The notes under the pieces were generated by a model that had not been told where the DNA came from, did not search any database, and saw only the letters and a list, made by a program, of their open reading frames with translations. DNA of 47,956 nt from an uncultured Collinsella sp. (GTDB lineage Bacteria > Actinomycetota > Coriobacteriia > Coriobacteriales > Coriobacteriaceae), in NCBI GenBank assembly GCA_959020715.1, contig CAUESV010000015.1:1-47956 (forward strand), read 5' to 3'. A program made the translations under genes and the position numbers. Shown here piece by piece: positions 34,989 to 43,643 of this stretch; positions within the stretch are counted from its first letter, which is position 1; each line of letters begins with the position of its first letter.

Positions 34989-35858
34989 TTATTGAACGAT
35001 TGCGTAAAGGTCGAACCCGCCCTGCGGCGTGCTGTCGACCGTATCGGGCGCCTGCGAGTTAAAGCTCACGGGAACCATGCGCTTTGAGGCGCGGTAACGC
35101 GTGCCGTCGGTGGCGACGGGCGGCTCATCAACCGTGAGCTCGTAGTCGCCGGGCTTGAGCTCGATACCGTCACCTTCGGAATTGACGTATTGATACTCGT
35201 CGATTGCTTGTCCCCTGAGCGTGCGGCCCACGATATGGATGAGCATCTGGCTGTCGCCGCGGGCGGTGTCCCATGTCGCACCGTCCTTGACCTCGACCGA
35301 CACATGCACCGAGCGCGTGCGGCTGAGCGATTGCTCGACAGACATCTCGACCTTGGCGGCATCTTTGCGCTGTTGCTCCACATGGCTCCAGACATTTCCG
35401 ATCGCCGAGCAAGCGATGACGCCGGCCATGAAAGCGATGAGGATGGGGCCGAGCGGCGAGCGACGTCCTGCATCTTCCTCGCGAGCCAGGTCGGGGCGAT
35501 GCGTGGGCGCGGGCGCCTGGGCACCCTGCGAGGGCACGTCGAGAATACTGAAGGATGCCGTGCTGTCGGGATCGATGGTGTGACGCGGCTGTGGGGTCTT
35601 TGCCGGCGAGATGGACATGTCGGCTGGCTCGCCGAGCGTGGCCGTAGCGTCGGCCTTGGCCTCATCGGCCTCGGCTTGGGCCCAAGCCTGCTCAAAGGTT
35701 AGGGGCTTGGCGGCATCGGAGGCGGCGTCAGGCTCGACAGCGGCATCGCTGCCGGTCTCGTCCTCGTCACCCGACGCGTCACTCGGCAACGGCTCGTCCC
35801 ACTCCTCATCCGGAGCCTCGCCCTCGCTATACCACCATTCAAAGTTATCAATATCCAT
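34989..35858 (-). CDS. Single-TM protein of unknown function
   Basis: I do not recognise this family. The 289-residue protein has an acidic, low-complexity N-terminal half (many Asp, Glu, Ala, Pro; about residues 1-130). One TM helix follows (about 137-157, LGPILIAFMAGVIACSAIGN). A C-terminal domain of about 130 residues would be outside the cell if the N-terminus is cytosolic. That domain has beta-type sequence such as SVHVSVEVKDGATWDTARGD and LKPGDYELTVDEPP. No catalytic motif is visible. The start ATG lacks a clear site. It ends 79 bp upstream of the epimerase gene and may share its transcript. Confidence 0.7.
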   Translation of the reverse strand: MDIDNFEWWYSEGEAPDEEWDEPLPSDASGDEDETGSDAAVEPDAASDAAKPLTFEQAWAQAEADEAKADATATLGEPADMSISPAKTPQPRHTIDPDSTASFSILDVPSQGAQAPAPTHRPDLAREEDAGRRSPLGPILIAFMAGVIACSAIGNVWSHVEQQRKDAAKVEMSVEQSLSRTRSVHVSVEVKDGATWDTARGDSQMLIHIVGRTLRGQAIDEYQYVNSEGDGIELKPGDYELTVDEPPVATDGTRYRASKRMVPVSFNSQAPDTVDSTPQGGFDLYAIVQ

Positions 35859-35944
35859 ACGGGGCGCCCCTTAGGCCTCGCAAATTAACACTTGCTAGCC
35901 TTATACCCCCAGACGGCGCTGGAGCTCGCCGGCACAGACAGGAA

Positions 35945-36007
35945 AACCGTCACAACATTCGACGCTTTTCCTCGATTTCGAGATTTTCGCCGAATGTTGT
36001 GACGGTT
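35945..36007. repeat. 17-bp perfect hairpin in a divergent spacer
   Basis: AACCGTCACAACATTCG and its exact complement flank a 29-nt loop that contains the nested CTCGA-TT-TCGAG. It lies between two divergent genes, so it is not a terminator for either. It is more like a REP or regulatory palindrome. Confidence 0.6.
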
Positions 36008-36032
36008 TGGGCGACTGGCTGGCAGCGCAACC

Positions 36033-36061
36033 TGTGACAAAGGGACTGTACCTTTGTCACA
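36033..36061 (+). repeat. 11-bp hairpin in the MFS leader
   Basis: TGTGACAAAGG and CCTTTGTCACA flank GACTGTA. The GACAAAGGGAC core recurs near 29330 and 21770. It ends 59 nt before the MFS start codon and could fold in the mRNA leader. Confidence 0.5.
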
Positions 36062-36120
36062 TTCTGTTAGAGTTGCAGGGATTGAATCCCGCTTATTCAT
36101 GCGACATTGGAGTGACAACC

Positions 36121-37356
36121 TTGACCGCCGCAACCACGCCCAAAAGCAAGTCAACCGCCGCTGCGCTCTCCCCCGCGCGCACTAAGCTCTGCCTGGCGTT
36201 GCTCGTGCTGTTGGGCTTCTCGCTCGGCTGCTCGGAGTTCGTGGTCATCGGCATCGAAAGCGACTTGGCAACGGAACTCGGCATCTCGCTTGCCACCGCG
36301 GGCCAGCTCATCAGCGTGTTCGCACTTGTCTACGCCATCGCCACGCCGGTGCTTGCGCTCAGCACGGGGCGTTTTCGCCGCTACCAGCTGCTCGTGTGCT
36401 ATAGCATCGTCTTTGTGCTCGGCAACCTGGTCATGGCGTTGGCACCCAACTTCCAGGTGCTGTTTATCTCGCGCATTGTCCTGGGCTCCGTCTCGGGCGC
36501 ACTGCTCGCCGTGGGTGTGACGTACATCCCAGAGCTGCTGTCCCCGCAGCAAACTTCGCTTGCCATCTCGGTGGTGTACGGCGCGTTTTCCGTGGCGATG
36601 GTCTTTGTGACCTCGATTGGCAAGTTTGTGGCCGACACGCTCGATTGGCACGTGGCCATGTACGGCACGCTGACCTTTGCCGTTTTGATATGCGGAGCGC
36701 TCGTGGCGTTTATGCCGCGCGCCGGGCAGACCGACGAGCCTGCCACCTTCCGCGAGCAGGCGGGGCTCCTACGCGAGCCGAGCATCATCACCGGCATGCT
36801 CATCTTCTTGTTTGGCGTGGGGTCGGTCTACGTTTTCTACGGCTACGTAACGCCTTATCTTGAGCAGGTGCTGGGCATGGGCACGGTCGAAGCCAGTACC
36901 ACGCTTATGGCCTACGGTGTGTTCTGCCTGATCTCGAACATCCTGGGCGGATGGATCGATGCGCGCTTTGGCATGAAGGCGCTGCTTGTGACGTTTGTGT
37001 TGCAGGCTGCGGCGTTACTCGGGCTGTTTGCCGTGGGCGGCACCATGCCGCTCGCGCTGGTCTTTGTCTTTAGCTTGGCGCTGCTCATGTACCTGTTCTC
37101 GGTGTCATGCATCACGCACTTTATGGACGTGGCACGCAGTCGCCATCCCAAGTCGATGGTGCTCGCAAGTTCGGTTGAGCCCATGGCGTTTAACGTCGGC
37201 ATCTCGTTTGGCACCGCAGTGGGCGGAGCCGTGGTAAGCAGCGTTGGCATTGCGTACGTGGGTGCCGTGGGCGCCGCGTTCTCGCTTGTGGCCTGGGCGC
37301 TTACGCTGGTGACGATTAAGTTGGCTCGCTGGGAGCGCAAGCGGGCGAGGGCGTAG
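36121..37356 (+). CDS. MFS transporter (AraJ-like DHA1 family)
   Basis: A 12-TM drug or sugar exporter of about 411 residues. LLGFSLGCSEFVVIGIESDLA in the first helix and the motif LSTGRFRRYQLL between helices 2 and 3 fit the AraJ/YdhP group. The second half repeats the fold, with GGWIDARFGMKALL. The frame opens at 36007, but that N-terminus is implausible because it covers a hairpin. The TTG at 36121 with GGAG 8 nt upstream is preferred. It is monocistronic and ends before a bidirectional terminator. Substrate unknown. Confidence 0.85.
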   Translation: MTAATTPKSKSTAAALSPARTKLCLALLVLLGFSLGCSEFVVIGIESDLATELGISLATAGQLISVFALVYAIATPVLALSTGRFRRYQLLVCYSIVFVLGNLVMALAPNFQVLFISRIVLGSVSGALLAVGVTYIPELLSPQQTSLAISVVYGAFSVAMVFVTSIGKFVADTLDWHVAMYGTLTFAVLICGALVAFMPRAGQTDEPATFREQAGLLREPSIITGMLIFLFGVGSVYVFYGYVTPYLEQVLGMGTVEASTTLMAYGVFCLISNILGGWIDARFGMKALLVTFVLQAAALLGLFAVGGTMPLALVFVFSLALLMYLFSVSCITHFMDVARSRHPKSMVLASSVEPMAFNVGISFGTAVGGAVVSSVGIAYVGAVGAAFSLVAWALTLVTIKLARWERKRARA

Positions 37357-37449
37357 AGCGAGGTTCCCTCTAAAACGTCTATCGTTCCAGCCGCGACGCT
37401 TACCTGACGACAGGCTAGGCCAGCTCCTTTAGCCGTGGTTCGATCTCAT

Positions 37450-37494
37450 GTACTTCGAATGCACGATTTTCCAGTTTTCGTGTATCCGAAGTAC
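37450..37494. repeat. Interrupted palindrome downstream of the MFS gene
   Basis: GTACTTCG and CGAAGTAC enclose a second pairing TGCACGA/TCGTGTA around TTTTCCAGTTT. It is the same general design as the hairpin at 35945, with a different sequence. The two flank the MFS gene. Confidence 0.4.
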
Positions 37495-37517
37495 ACGAAA
37501 TGCGCGCGGGGCAACTC

Positions 37518-37555
37518 AAAGGCGGCGGAAGACGCATTGTCTGCCGCCGCCTTTT
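37518..37555. terminator. Bidirectional terminator between the MFS and PTS genes
   Basis: AAAGGCGGCGG and CCGCCGCCTTTT form an 8-bp GC stem with A/T runs on both sides. It serves the plus-strand MFS gene and the minus-strand PTS gene, which converge here. Confidence 0.85.
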
Positions 37556-37584
37556 ATACCGGATTTTATAGATATGTGGGACGT

Positions 37585-39147
37585 TTACTCCATGCCCAGC
37601 AGCTCGCGCATCTGAGTTGCGTAGTTAGATGCCATGTTGCCGTAGACAATCTGCACGCCGCCGTTAACATGCACGATGCCACGCGCCTCGAGCTTTTCGG
37701 TAAACTCGGCGTCATCAACCACCTTGTCACAGTCATTGAGCTGGATGCGCAGACGGGTGAAGCAGGCCTCGACAGACTTAATATTGTTGTCGCCGCCCAC
37801 TGCCTCAACGATGGCGGGAATGAGGTCGCTGATCACAGTCCTAGGAGCTTTCTCTGCCTCATCGTCGGACTCTTCCTCGCGGCCGGGGGTCTTGAGGTCC
37901 TTCTTAAGAATGATGAACTTGAAGACGAAGTAGTACACCACGAAGTAGATGGGGCCGAGGAACAGGATAACCTGCCAGTTGGAACCCTTTGCGGCGCCCA
38001 TGATGCCATTAAAGATAAGCGACAGGAGAGGGCCGCCGAAGGACGCGGAACCGGCCACGTTGAACTGCAGGATATAGGTCAGCGCATAGGCAAGACCAGC
38101 CATGAGAGCGTGGAACACGTAGAGGATGGGCGCGATAAACAGGAAGGAGTACTCGAGCGGCTCGGTAATGCCGGAAAGGATGCAAGGCACCACGATGGCG
38201 ATCATGAGCGCTGCGGTCTTCTTCTTGTTCTTGGGAAGCGCCGTCTTGTAGAAGGCGAGTGCAGCACCAGGCAGGCCGAACATGGCGAAGATAACCTTGC
38301 CGTTCATGACAAAACGGCTGACCTCGATGTTAAACGGCGTGCTAGGAGAGCCCAGGATAGCGTTGTAGATATTGATAGCGCCCTGAACGGTCTGGCCGTC
38401 GATGGTCTCGACGCCACCGAGCGACGTGAAGAAGAACGGCAAATAGACAAAGTGATGCAGGCCAAAAGGCAGGAGCATGCGCTCACCGGCGCCGTAGACA
38501 AATGCACCAAAGGCACCCGTAGTCTTGATGAACTCGGACAGCGCACCGAGAGCGTTCTGAATAAACGGGAAAACAAAGGACATGACCAATGCGAGGATGC
38601 TGCATGAGAGCAGCGTCACCGCCGAGATAAAGCGCGTACCGTTGAAGATGGAGAACACGGCAGGCAGCTCAATCTTGTAGTAACGGTTATGCAACCATGC
38701 GACGATTGCACCCACCAGAAGACCGCCGATAACGCCAGTGTCGAGCGTGGTGATGCCGAGGATCGTGCTCTGGCCCGTCGTAAGATTCGCGGGATCGATA
38801 ACGCCAGTCGCCGTAAGGAACGTGCCCATCACGGAGTTCATGCACATGTAGCCCAAAAAGCCACAAAGCGCCGCGGTGGCCTTCTCGGACTTGGCGAAGC
38901 CATAGGCGAGACAAATCGAGAAGATAACCGGAATGTTGTTCATAACGATGCCGGCTGCGGCCTTAAGAATCGAAAAGAAAATCGCAAAGCCCGGAGCAGC
39001 AAGCCAAGGAACAGCTGCCGTAAGGGTGGGGCTGGTAAAGGCATTACCAAAGCCCTGAAGAATGCCGGCAATTGGCAGGATCAGGACAGGCGTCATGAGG
39101 ACTTTGCCCAGGCGCTGGAACTTTGCCAGCAGCTCATCTTTGTTCAT
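37585..39147 (-). CDS. PTS EIIBC permease, glucose/maltose family (alpha-glucoside type)
   Basis: Imports and phosphorylates a sugar, 520 residues. The EIIC domain (about 1-420) has ten or so TM segments, with VLILPIAGILQGFGNAF, ERMLLPFGLHHFVYLPFF and the SGITEPLEYSF loop that marks the substrate site. A charged linker leads to EIIB, where VEACFTRLRIQL holds the phosphorylated Cys. No EIIA domain is fused, so EIIA must come from elsewhere. It follows the GH4 gene on the same strand with a hairpin between. The pairing suggests maltose or another alpha-glucoside as substrate. Confidence 0.92.
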   Translation of the reverse strand: MNKDELLAKFQRLGKVLMTPVLILPIAGILQGFGNAFTSPTLTAAVPWLAAPGFAIFFSILKAAAGIVMNNIPVIFSICLAYGFAKSEKATAALCGFLGYMCMNSVMGTFLTATGVIDPANLTTGQSTILGITTLDTGVIGGLLVGAIVAWLHNRYYKIELPAVFSIFNGTRFISAVTLLSCSILALVMSFVFPFIQNALGALSEFIKTTGAFGAFVYGAGERMLLPFGLHHFVYLPFFFTSLGGVETIDGQTVQGAINIYNAILGSPSTPFNIEVSRFVMNGKVIFAMFGLPGAALAFYKTALPKNKKKTAALMIAIVVPCILSGITEPLEYSFLFIAPILYVFHALMAGLAYALTYILQFNVAGSASFGGPLLSLIFNGIMGAAKGSNWQVILFLGPIYFVVYYFVFKFIILKKDLKTPGREEESDDEAEKAPRTVISDLIPAIVEAVGGDNNIKSVEACFTRLRIQLNDCDKVVDDAEFTEKLEARGIVHVNGGVQIVYGNMASNYATQMRELLGME

Positions 39148-39169
39148 GGGATACCCCTCTTAAAGAAAC

Positions 39170-39200
39170 GGGGCGTGCAGCTCTACAGCCCACACGCCCC
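39170..39200 (-). terminator. Hairpin between the GH4 and PTS genes
   Basis: GGGGCGTG and CACGCCCC form an 8-bp stem, followed on the minus strand by GTTTCTTT. It is probably a partial terminator or an mRNA-stability element that sets the ratio of the two products. Confidence 0.55.
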
Positions 39201-39229
39201 ATAACAGTTATCAAGCGATATGGAACTAG

Positions 39230-40555
39230 TTACTTAAGCTCCGGCCAATAATCCTTGTTCGCCTCGATGAGCTTGTCGAGCACCTTACGCGCCTTCTTTG
39301 CGTCACCGACCAGACGATTAAGCGTGAGTGCCTGCAGGGCCTTCTCGTAGGAGCCCTCCATCCAAGCCTCAACAGTCAGGCGCTCATAGGCGTACTGGTT
39401 CTCCATAAGACCGCGATAGAAGGTGCCAATCTTGCCAACAGCATAGGGCTGCGGGCCATTGGCGCCCACGCTTGCCGCGACCTCGACCATGGCGTCATCG
39501 GGCATGCCCTCGATAATGCCGTTGTTGGGCACGATGACAATGAAGGTCTTGTTGGTGTTGCGATAAATGGCCGAGGTGATTTCCACGATCATATCGCCAT
39601 GAGCGTCGTTCTGCACAACCGAGGAGTTCTTTGCGGTGCCGACTTTGGCAACACGCTCGCACTCGGCAAACACGCGCTTCTCACGACCGTTGATAACCTC
39701 GTCGGAGCGAGTGTAGTCGGGGTCGAGGTGAGCGACCTTGTACTCGGGATACAGATAGTACTGCAGATACGTGTTGGGCAGATAGTCGGGGAAGTCCTCG
39801 AGCATGTCCTTGACCATGGCGTAGGTGTCGAGCCAGGACTGGTCACGCTGCTCGGCATCGGCAGGAAGGAAGCCGTTCTTCTCCGTGTACTCCTTAATCT
39901 GCGGGACGAGGTCATGGCCCTCTTCATCGTAGATGTGCTTGAACCAACCGAAGTGATTGAGGCCAAAGTACACGGGCTCCGTCTTGCTCATATCGCGACC
40001 GAGCAGGCGACCGTAAGAGCGCATGAGGTTGACGGGCTGATCGCAGATGTTGAGGACGCGATGCTCATCGGGCAGGACGCGCTCGAGACCATATGCCACA
40101 ATAGCAGCCGGGTTGGTGTAGTTGATAATCCACGCCTCCGGGCTATGAGCGCGAACGTCGTTGACAATCTCAACCATGTCATGCATGGAACGCATACCGT
40201 AAGCCATGCCGCCAGGACCCACCGTTTCCTGACCGATGATTCCCATATGCAGCGGAATCTTCTCGTCCTTGCTACGCATCTCGTAGCCGCCGGTACGAAT
40301 CTGGCAGAGCACAAAGTCAACGTCAGTGTATGCCTCGTCCTTATCGGTGGTGTAACCAAACTCCACACCGGGCTCCTCCTCGGCGAAGAGGATCTTGCCA
40401 AACTCGCCGATCGGACGCTGACGCTCGGCATCGATGTCATAGAGCATCACGCGGTTCAGCGGCAGGATGTCCATGTGCTTGGTCAGGGCTTTAAGAATGC
40501 CGGGGCACCACGTGGAGCCGCCGCCAACGATCACAATATTGAGCTTATCCTTCAT
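39230..40555 (-). CDS. GH4 6-phospho-alpha-glucosidase
   Basis: NAD- and Mn-dependent hydrolase that splits phosphorylated alpha-glucosides brought in by the PTS, 441 residues. The Rossmann motif IVIVGGGSTW (about 7-16), NYTNPAAI (145-152), the metal-site motif CDQP (171-174) and LNHFGW (His201) are seen. In characterised GH4 enzymes, CD-x-P marks 6-phospho-alpha-glucosidases (MalH/GlvA have CDMP), whereas 6-phospho-beta-glucosidases have CN. Gln in the third place is a variant. GGAGGGA precedes the ATG. It is the first gene of the sugar operon. Confidence 0.9.
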   Translation of the reverse strand: MKDKLNIVIVGGGSTWCPGILKALTKHMDILPLNRVMLYDIDAERQRPIGEFGKILFAEEEPGVEFGYTTDKDEAYTDVDFVLCQIRTGGYEMRSKDEKIPLHMGIIGQETVGPGGMAYGMRSMHDMVEIVNDVRAHSPEAWIINYTNPAAIVAYGLERVLPDEHRVLNICDQPVNLMRSYGRLLGRDMSKTEPVYFGLNHFGWFKHIYDEEGHDLVPQIKEYTEKNGFLPADAEQRDQSWLDTYAMVKDMLEDFPDYLPNTYLQYYLYPEYKVAHLDPDYTRSDEVINGREKRVFAECERVAKVGTAKNSSVVQNDAHGDMIVEITSAIYRNTNKTFIVIVPNNGIIEGMPDDAMVEVAASVGANGPQPYAVGKIGTFYRGLMENQYAYERLTVEAWMEGSYEKALQALTLNRLVGDAKKARKVLDKLIEANKDYWPELK

Positions 40556-40853
40556 GTTCCGTCCCTCCAGGGTTGGCTGATCGGTGTTCTCGAAGGCCTT
40601 GGGCTCCGCGGTTGTCCTCGGCTTGCTTCGTTTCGATTGTCATTTTGCGACATGAGGTCATCTGAGAGTCTCCGTGTGGGCCAATGCGAAACGGGGACAC
40701 ATGATTTCGCTTACAACACAGATATGTGTAGGCAGACACGCACGTTTACCCAGTTCATGGGCAATAGGCAATCTTGACCGATTACCGATTTCTCACCTGG
40801 CAACACAAAGCGGTACCATATATACGACGAGGTGCGAGGGACTGAAACATCTT
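40556..40853. other. Divergent control region of the alpha-glucoside locus
   Basis: This 298-bp spacer between the GH4 and RpiR genes holds no gene. It is AT-rich near 40776-40830 and includes TTGACC (40776) and TATATA (about 40820). A promoter pair in both directions is expected here, but no box pair is strong enough to name. No clear long palindrome was seen. Confidence 0.4.
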
Positions 40854-41603
40854 ATGAAAGATCAAGAATCTTTTTATGATCATGTGCGAGCTGGCGAGAG
40901 CAAGCTCAACGATCTCGAAAGCGAGATCATGCGCTACATCATCGAGCTGCGTGATGATATTGACGATGTCACGCTTAAGAGCGTTGCTGAACGGTTCTTC
41001 GTCGCTCCCAATACAATCGTCAGGCTTGCCCACAAGCTTGGCTTCTCGGGGTTTACGGAGCTCAAACAATCGTATTCCGCCTCGCTCGACCGCAATCGAT
41101 TCACTATCGAGGCACTTCCTCTTGATACCCAGCTCGTACAGACCAAAGATTTGCTTAACGACCGGGTCATCGACTCGGTCGTGAGCCTTATCCAGGACGC
41201 CTCGCATATCGTGTTCTTCTGCTCGGGCTTTTCGAAATACCCGTGCCTCGAGATGGCTGAAAAGCTCAAAATAATGGGCAAGAATACCGATACGCTCAGT
41301 GAACGCCACGTCATGAGGCATTACGCAGAACTCCTCGGCAAAAACGACCTGGTCTTCAGCGTTTCCGTAAGCGGCGAGACGCAGGTGTCTATTGACGCCA
41401 CATCGATAGCCAAAACGCGCGGATGCAAGGTCGTCACACTCACCGGCTTTTCTCGAAATTCTCTCTCGAAACTAGCCGACTACCCTATCTACACCGTGCA
41501 AAAAGAAATCCGCTTGGGCAGCATGGACCTCGACAGTCGATTGATGTTCTATTACGTTTTCGAATTGATATTTGAGCGCTACTTCAAGCTGGCCAAGAAA
41601 TAA
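40854..41603 (+). CDS. RpiR-family transcriptional regulator
   Basis: A sugar-phosphate-responsive regulator of 249 residues. The N-terminal helix-turn-helix (about 20-65) has LKSVAERFFVAPNTIVRLAH and LGFSGFTELK. The C-terminal SIS domain (about 105-235) has IVFFCSGFSKYPCLEMAEKL and SVSVSGETQVSIDATSIAK, the phosphosugar-binding loops. It is divergent from the GH4-PTS operon and probably controls it. The ATG at 40854 begins the homology, although GAGGG lies rather far upstream (about 13 nt). The frame is open to 40674 without a better start. Confidence 0.88.
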   Translation: MKDQESFYDHVRAGESKLNDLESEIMRYIIELRDDIDDVTLKSVAERFFVAPNTIVRLAHKLGFSGFTELKQSYSASLDRNRFTIEALPLDTQLVQTKDLLNDRVIDSVVSLIQDASHIVFFCSGFSKYPCLEMAEKLKIMGKNTDTLSERHVMRHYAELLGKNDLVFSVSVSGETQVSIDATSIAKTRGCKVVTLTGFSRNSLSKLADYPIYTVQKEIRLGSMDLDSRLMFYYVFELIFERYFKLAKK

Positions 41604-41663
41604 AACTCTGTATGCGCCCGGCTTCGACTCTTTAGCAGCCTCCTATATGAAAGGTATCGTCCT

Positions 41664-42110
41664 ATGCAACGCGTGCTGTTTATCTGCCATGGGAACATCT
41701 GCCGCTCGACGATGGCTGAGTCGGTGCTTACCGAGCTCGTGCGCCGCGCTGGGCGCGAGGCGGAGTTTGTCATCGATTCCGCAGCGACCTCGACCGAGGA
41801 GATCGGCAACCCGCCGCATCATGGCACTGTTGCCAAGCTGCGTGAAGTCGGGATTCCCGTCGTTGCCCACCGCGCGCGCCAGGTGCGTCGCGCAGAGTAT
41901 GGCGACTGGGATCGCATTGTCTATATGGATGCCGAGAACGCGCGTGGCCTGCGTCGCATCTTTGGCGACGACCCCGACGGCAAGATTGCGCGCTTGCTCG
42001 ATTGGACTGATCGCCCCGGCGACGTGGCCGATCCCTGGTACACCGGCAATTTCGATGCCACCTACCGCGACGTGCTCGACGGTTGCACTGCTATGCTCGA
42101 GCAGCTGTAA
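41664..42110 (+). CDS. Low-molecular-weight protein-tyrosine phosphatase
   Basis: A cytosolic phosphatase of 148 residues. The P-loop CHGNICRS gives the nucleophile Cys8 and Arg14, and the general acid is Asp123 in ADPWYTGNF. Both catalytic elements are intact. AAAGG lies about 10 nt before the ATG. It follows the RpiR gene by 60 bp on the same strand. A tyrosine kinase partner is not seen in the window, so its target (capsule control, arginine phosphate or other) is open. Confidence 0.92.
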   Translation: MQRVLFICHGNICRSTMAESVLTELVRRAGREAEFVIDSAATSTEEIGNPPHHGTVAKLREVGIPVVAHRARQVRRAEYGDWDRIVYMDAENARGLRRIFGDDPDGKIARLLDWTDRPGDVADPWYTGNFDATYRDVLDGCTAMLEQL

Positions 42111-42235
42111 TCGATGAAATGCAGAGTTTTTAGAGCCACAAATCGGATGAAATGCAGAAATTTGACCTTACTCGCACACAGAACAACGACGACAACGCCT
42201 AAGCATAGGCATAAGCGAAGTCGGAATTCCCATAT

Positions 42236-42308
42236 ACAAATCGAGCGTGGTTTTTCTCCCGCATATAAATCGAGCGTGGATTATCTCGGCGGGAGATAAT
42301 CCACGCTC
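42236..42308. repeat. Partial tandem duplication ending in a 16-bp perfect hairpin
   Basis: The phrase AAATCGAGCGTGG occurs at about 42238 and 42268, each followed by a CTC-containing stretch. The second copy runs into a perfect stem (42272-42287 with 42293-42308) with a 5-nt loop. The stem ends 2 nt after the stop of the minus-strand gene at 42311. No T run follows, so it is not a standard terminator. Upstream, GATGAAATGCAGA occurs twice (42114 and 42147). Confidence 0.55.
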
Positions 42309-42310
42309 AA

Positions 42311-42646
42311 CTACTCGTCGACGATCTCGGCAAGCCAGACATTCAGCGTATCGACCTCGGGGCAGCAAAACTTCGCCGTACCGGGCTCGTTGCCAGGCAC
42401 GGTTCCGCCATAGCGCAGGATATCGATATAGGGAAAGCCCACATGGCAGGCCATGGCGCACATCTTGCCGCGGTCTCGGTCAAAGTCAAAAACGTCGCCC
42501 GGCTTATGACCGTGGTGGCAGCGGCACGTCCCCAGCTGGTCCACGCAGCTCACGCGGATACGCGGCCGCTTGCCACGCGGCGCGCCGAGCGGCTTGTTCT
42601 CGTCGGCGGACCCGGCGGTGGCGCCGTTCTCGCCAGCGTTACTCAT
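42311..42646 (-). CDS. TIGR04076-like small protein
   Basis: A 111-residue protein of unknown function. The core with RIRVSCVDQLGTCRCHHGHK, GDVFDFDRDRGKMCAMACHVGFP and AKFCCPEVDTLNVWL resembles the small conserved family TIGR04076. In that family two Cys-containing segments frame the motif CCP. The Cys and His residues suggest metal or disulfide roles, but nothing is proven. It overlaps the pyridoxamine kinase gene by 8 bp (ATGAGTAA junction), so the two are cotranslated. Confidence 0.7.
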   Translation of the reverse strand: MSNAGENGATAGSADENKPLGAPRGKRPRIRVSCVDQLGTCRCHHGHKPGDVFDFDRDRGKMCAMACHVGFPYIDILRYGGTVPGNEPGTAKFCCPEVDTLNVWLAEIVDE

Positions 42647-43463
42647 GGTCGATCACGTCCAGGCAGGCCTCGATGGGAAGGCCGGCCGACTTGTCCTCTT
42701 GGTCGGCATTGCGCTCGATAAGCTCAGCCACCACACGCATGGCATCGGACGTCGCGCGCTGCAGACTCCAACCCGTCATAACGCGGCCGACGAGCACCGC
42801 CGAGAACGTGTCGCCCGTGCCCGGGAAATAGACCGGAATGAGCTCAAAGGGAATCGTGAAGTACTCCCCCGCCACATGGTCGTAACCGATAACCGCGTTC
42901 GTGCCATTGACCACGGCGCTCGTAATGACCACCGACTTGGCACCCAGCTCGCGCACGGCGTCCACAAGGGCGCGGGCCTCATCGGGCGTGATCTGCTCTG
43001 CAATAGGCGTATCGGTGAGCAGACAGGCCTCGGTGTAGTTGGGCACCGCGTAGTCGGCGCACTCGAGCAGGCTGCGCATGAGGCCGATCGTGGACTCGGG
43101 CACGCCAGCGTAGAGCTTGCCGTTGTCGCCCATGATGGGGTCGACGAACACCTTGGTACCCTTTTGCGCGCGGCGGTGGCAAAAGTCCGAGATGATACGC
43201 GTCTCTTCCTCGGTCACGATAAAGCCGGTCGAGATGGCGTCGAACTCAAAGCCGAGCTCCTCCCAGATAGCGAGGCTTTGACGCACGTACTCAGTGGTGT
43301 CGTGGATGTAGAACTTGGGGTAGTTGAGCGTATCGGAAACGAGGGCCGTCGGCAGGTTATGGATGCGATAGCCCATGTGCGACAGCACCGGCAGCATGGC
43401 AGAAAGCGCGACCTTGCCGTAGCCGCACATATCGTTAATCAGCAGCAGCTGAGTGTTCTTCAT
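42639..43463 (-). CDS. Pyridoxamine kinase (PdxY/PdxK family)
   Basis: A ribokinase-fold vitamin B6 salvage enzyme of 274 residues that would phosphorylate pyridoxal or pyridoxamine. LLINDMCGYGKVALSAMLP at the N-terminus, VDPIMGDNGKLY (about 107-118), VPNYTEACLLT and the anion-hole motif FPGTGDTFSAVLVG with its catalytic Asp are present. Length is normal. The end overlaps the next small gene. It is transcribed away from the MarR locus, with a long spacer full of repeats upstream. Confidence 0.88.
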   Translation of the reverse strand: MKNTQLLLINDMCGYGKVALSAMLPVLSHMGYRIHNLPTALVSDTLNYPKFYIHDTTEYVRQSLAIWEELGFEFDAISTGFIVTEEETRIISDFCHRRAQKGTKVFVDPIMGDNGKLYAGVPESTIGLMRSLLECADYAVPNYTEACLLTDTPIAEQITPDEARALVDAVRELGAKSVVITSAVVNGTNAVIGYDHVAGEYFTIPFELIPVYFPGTGDTFSAVLVGRVMTGWSLQRATSDAMRVVAELIERNADQEDKSAGLPIEACLDVIDHE

Positions 43464-43643
43464 GAAAGTCCCCCTTGGATCGGGCGCGGCGCAACGGCGC
43501 CACAGTGCAACTAAGTGTAGCGCAGGGGACGTTGTGAGCGGTCGCTAGGGTTGCGAAGAGCGCATTGTTGCGGATAGGTTTCGGAAATGGGGACTGTTTG
43601 CTCCATAACGGCCTAGTTGATACTGCTCATATAGCGCCATTTC
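43464..43643. other. Gene-free part of the spacer upstream of the pyridoxamine kinase gene
   Basis: No gene here. GGGGACTGTTTGCTCC at 43585 is another member of the GGGGAC-type REP motifs. The kinase promoter should lie near 43470-43560, but no clear boxes stand out. Confidence 0.35.
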
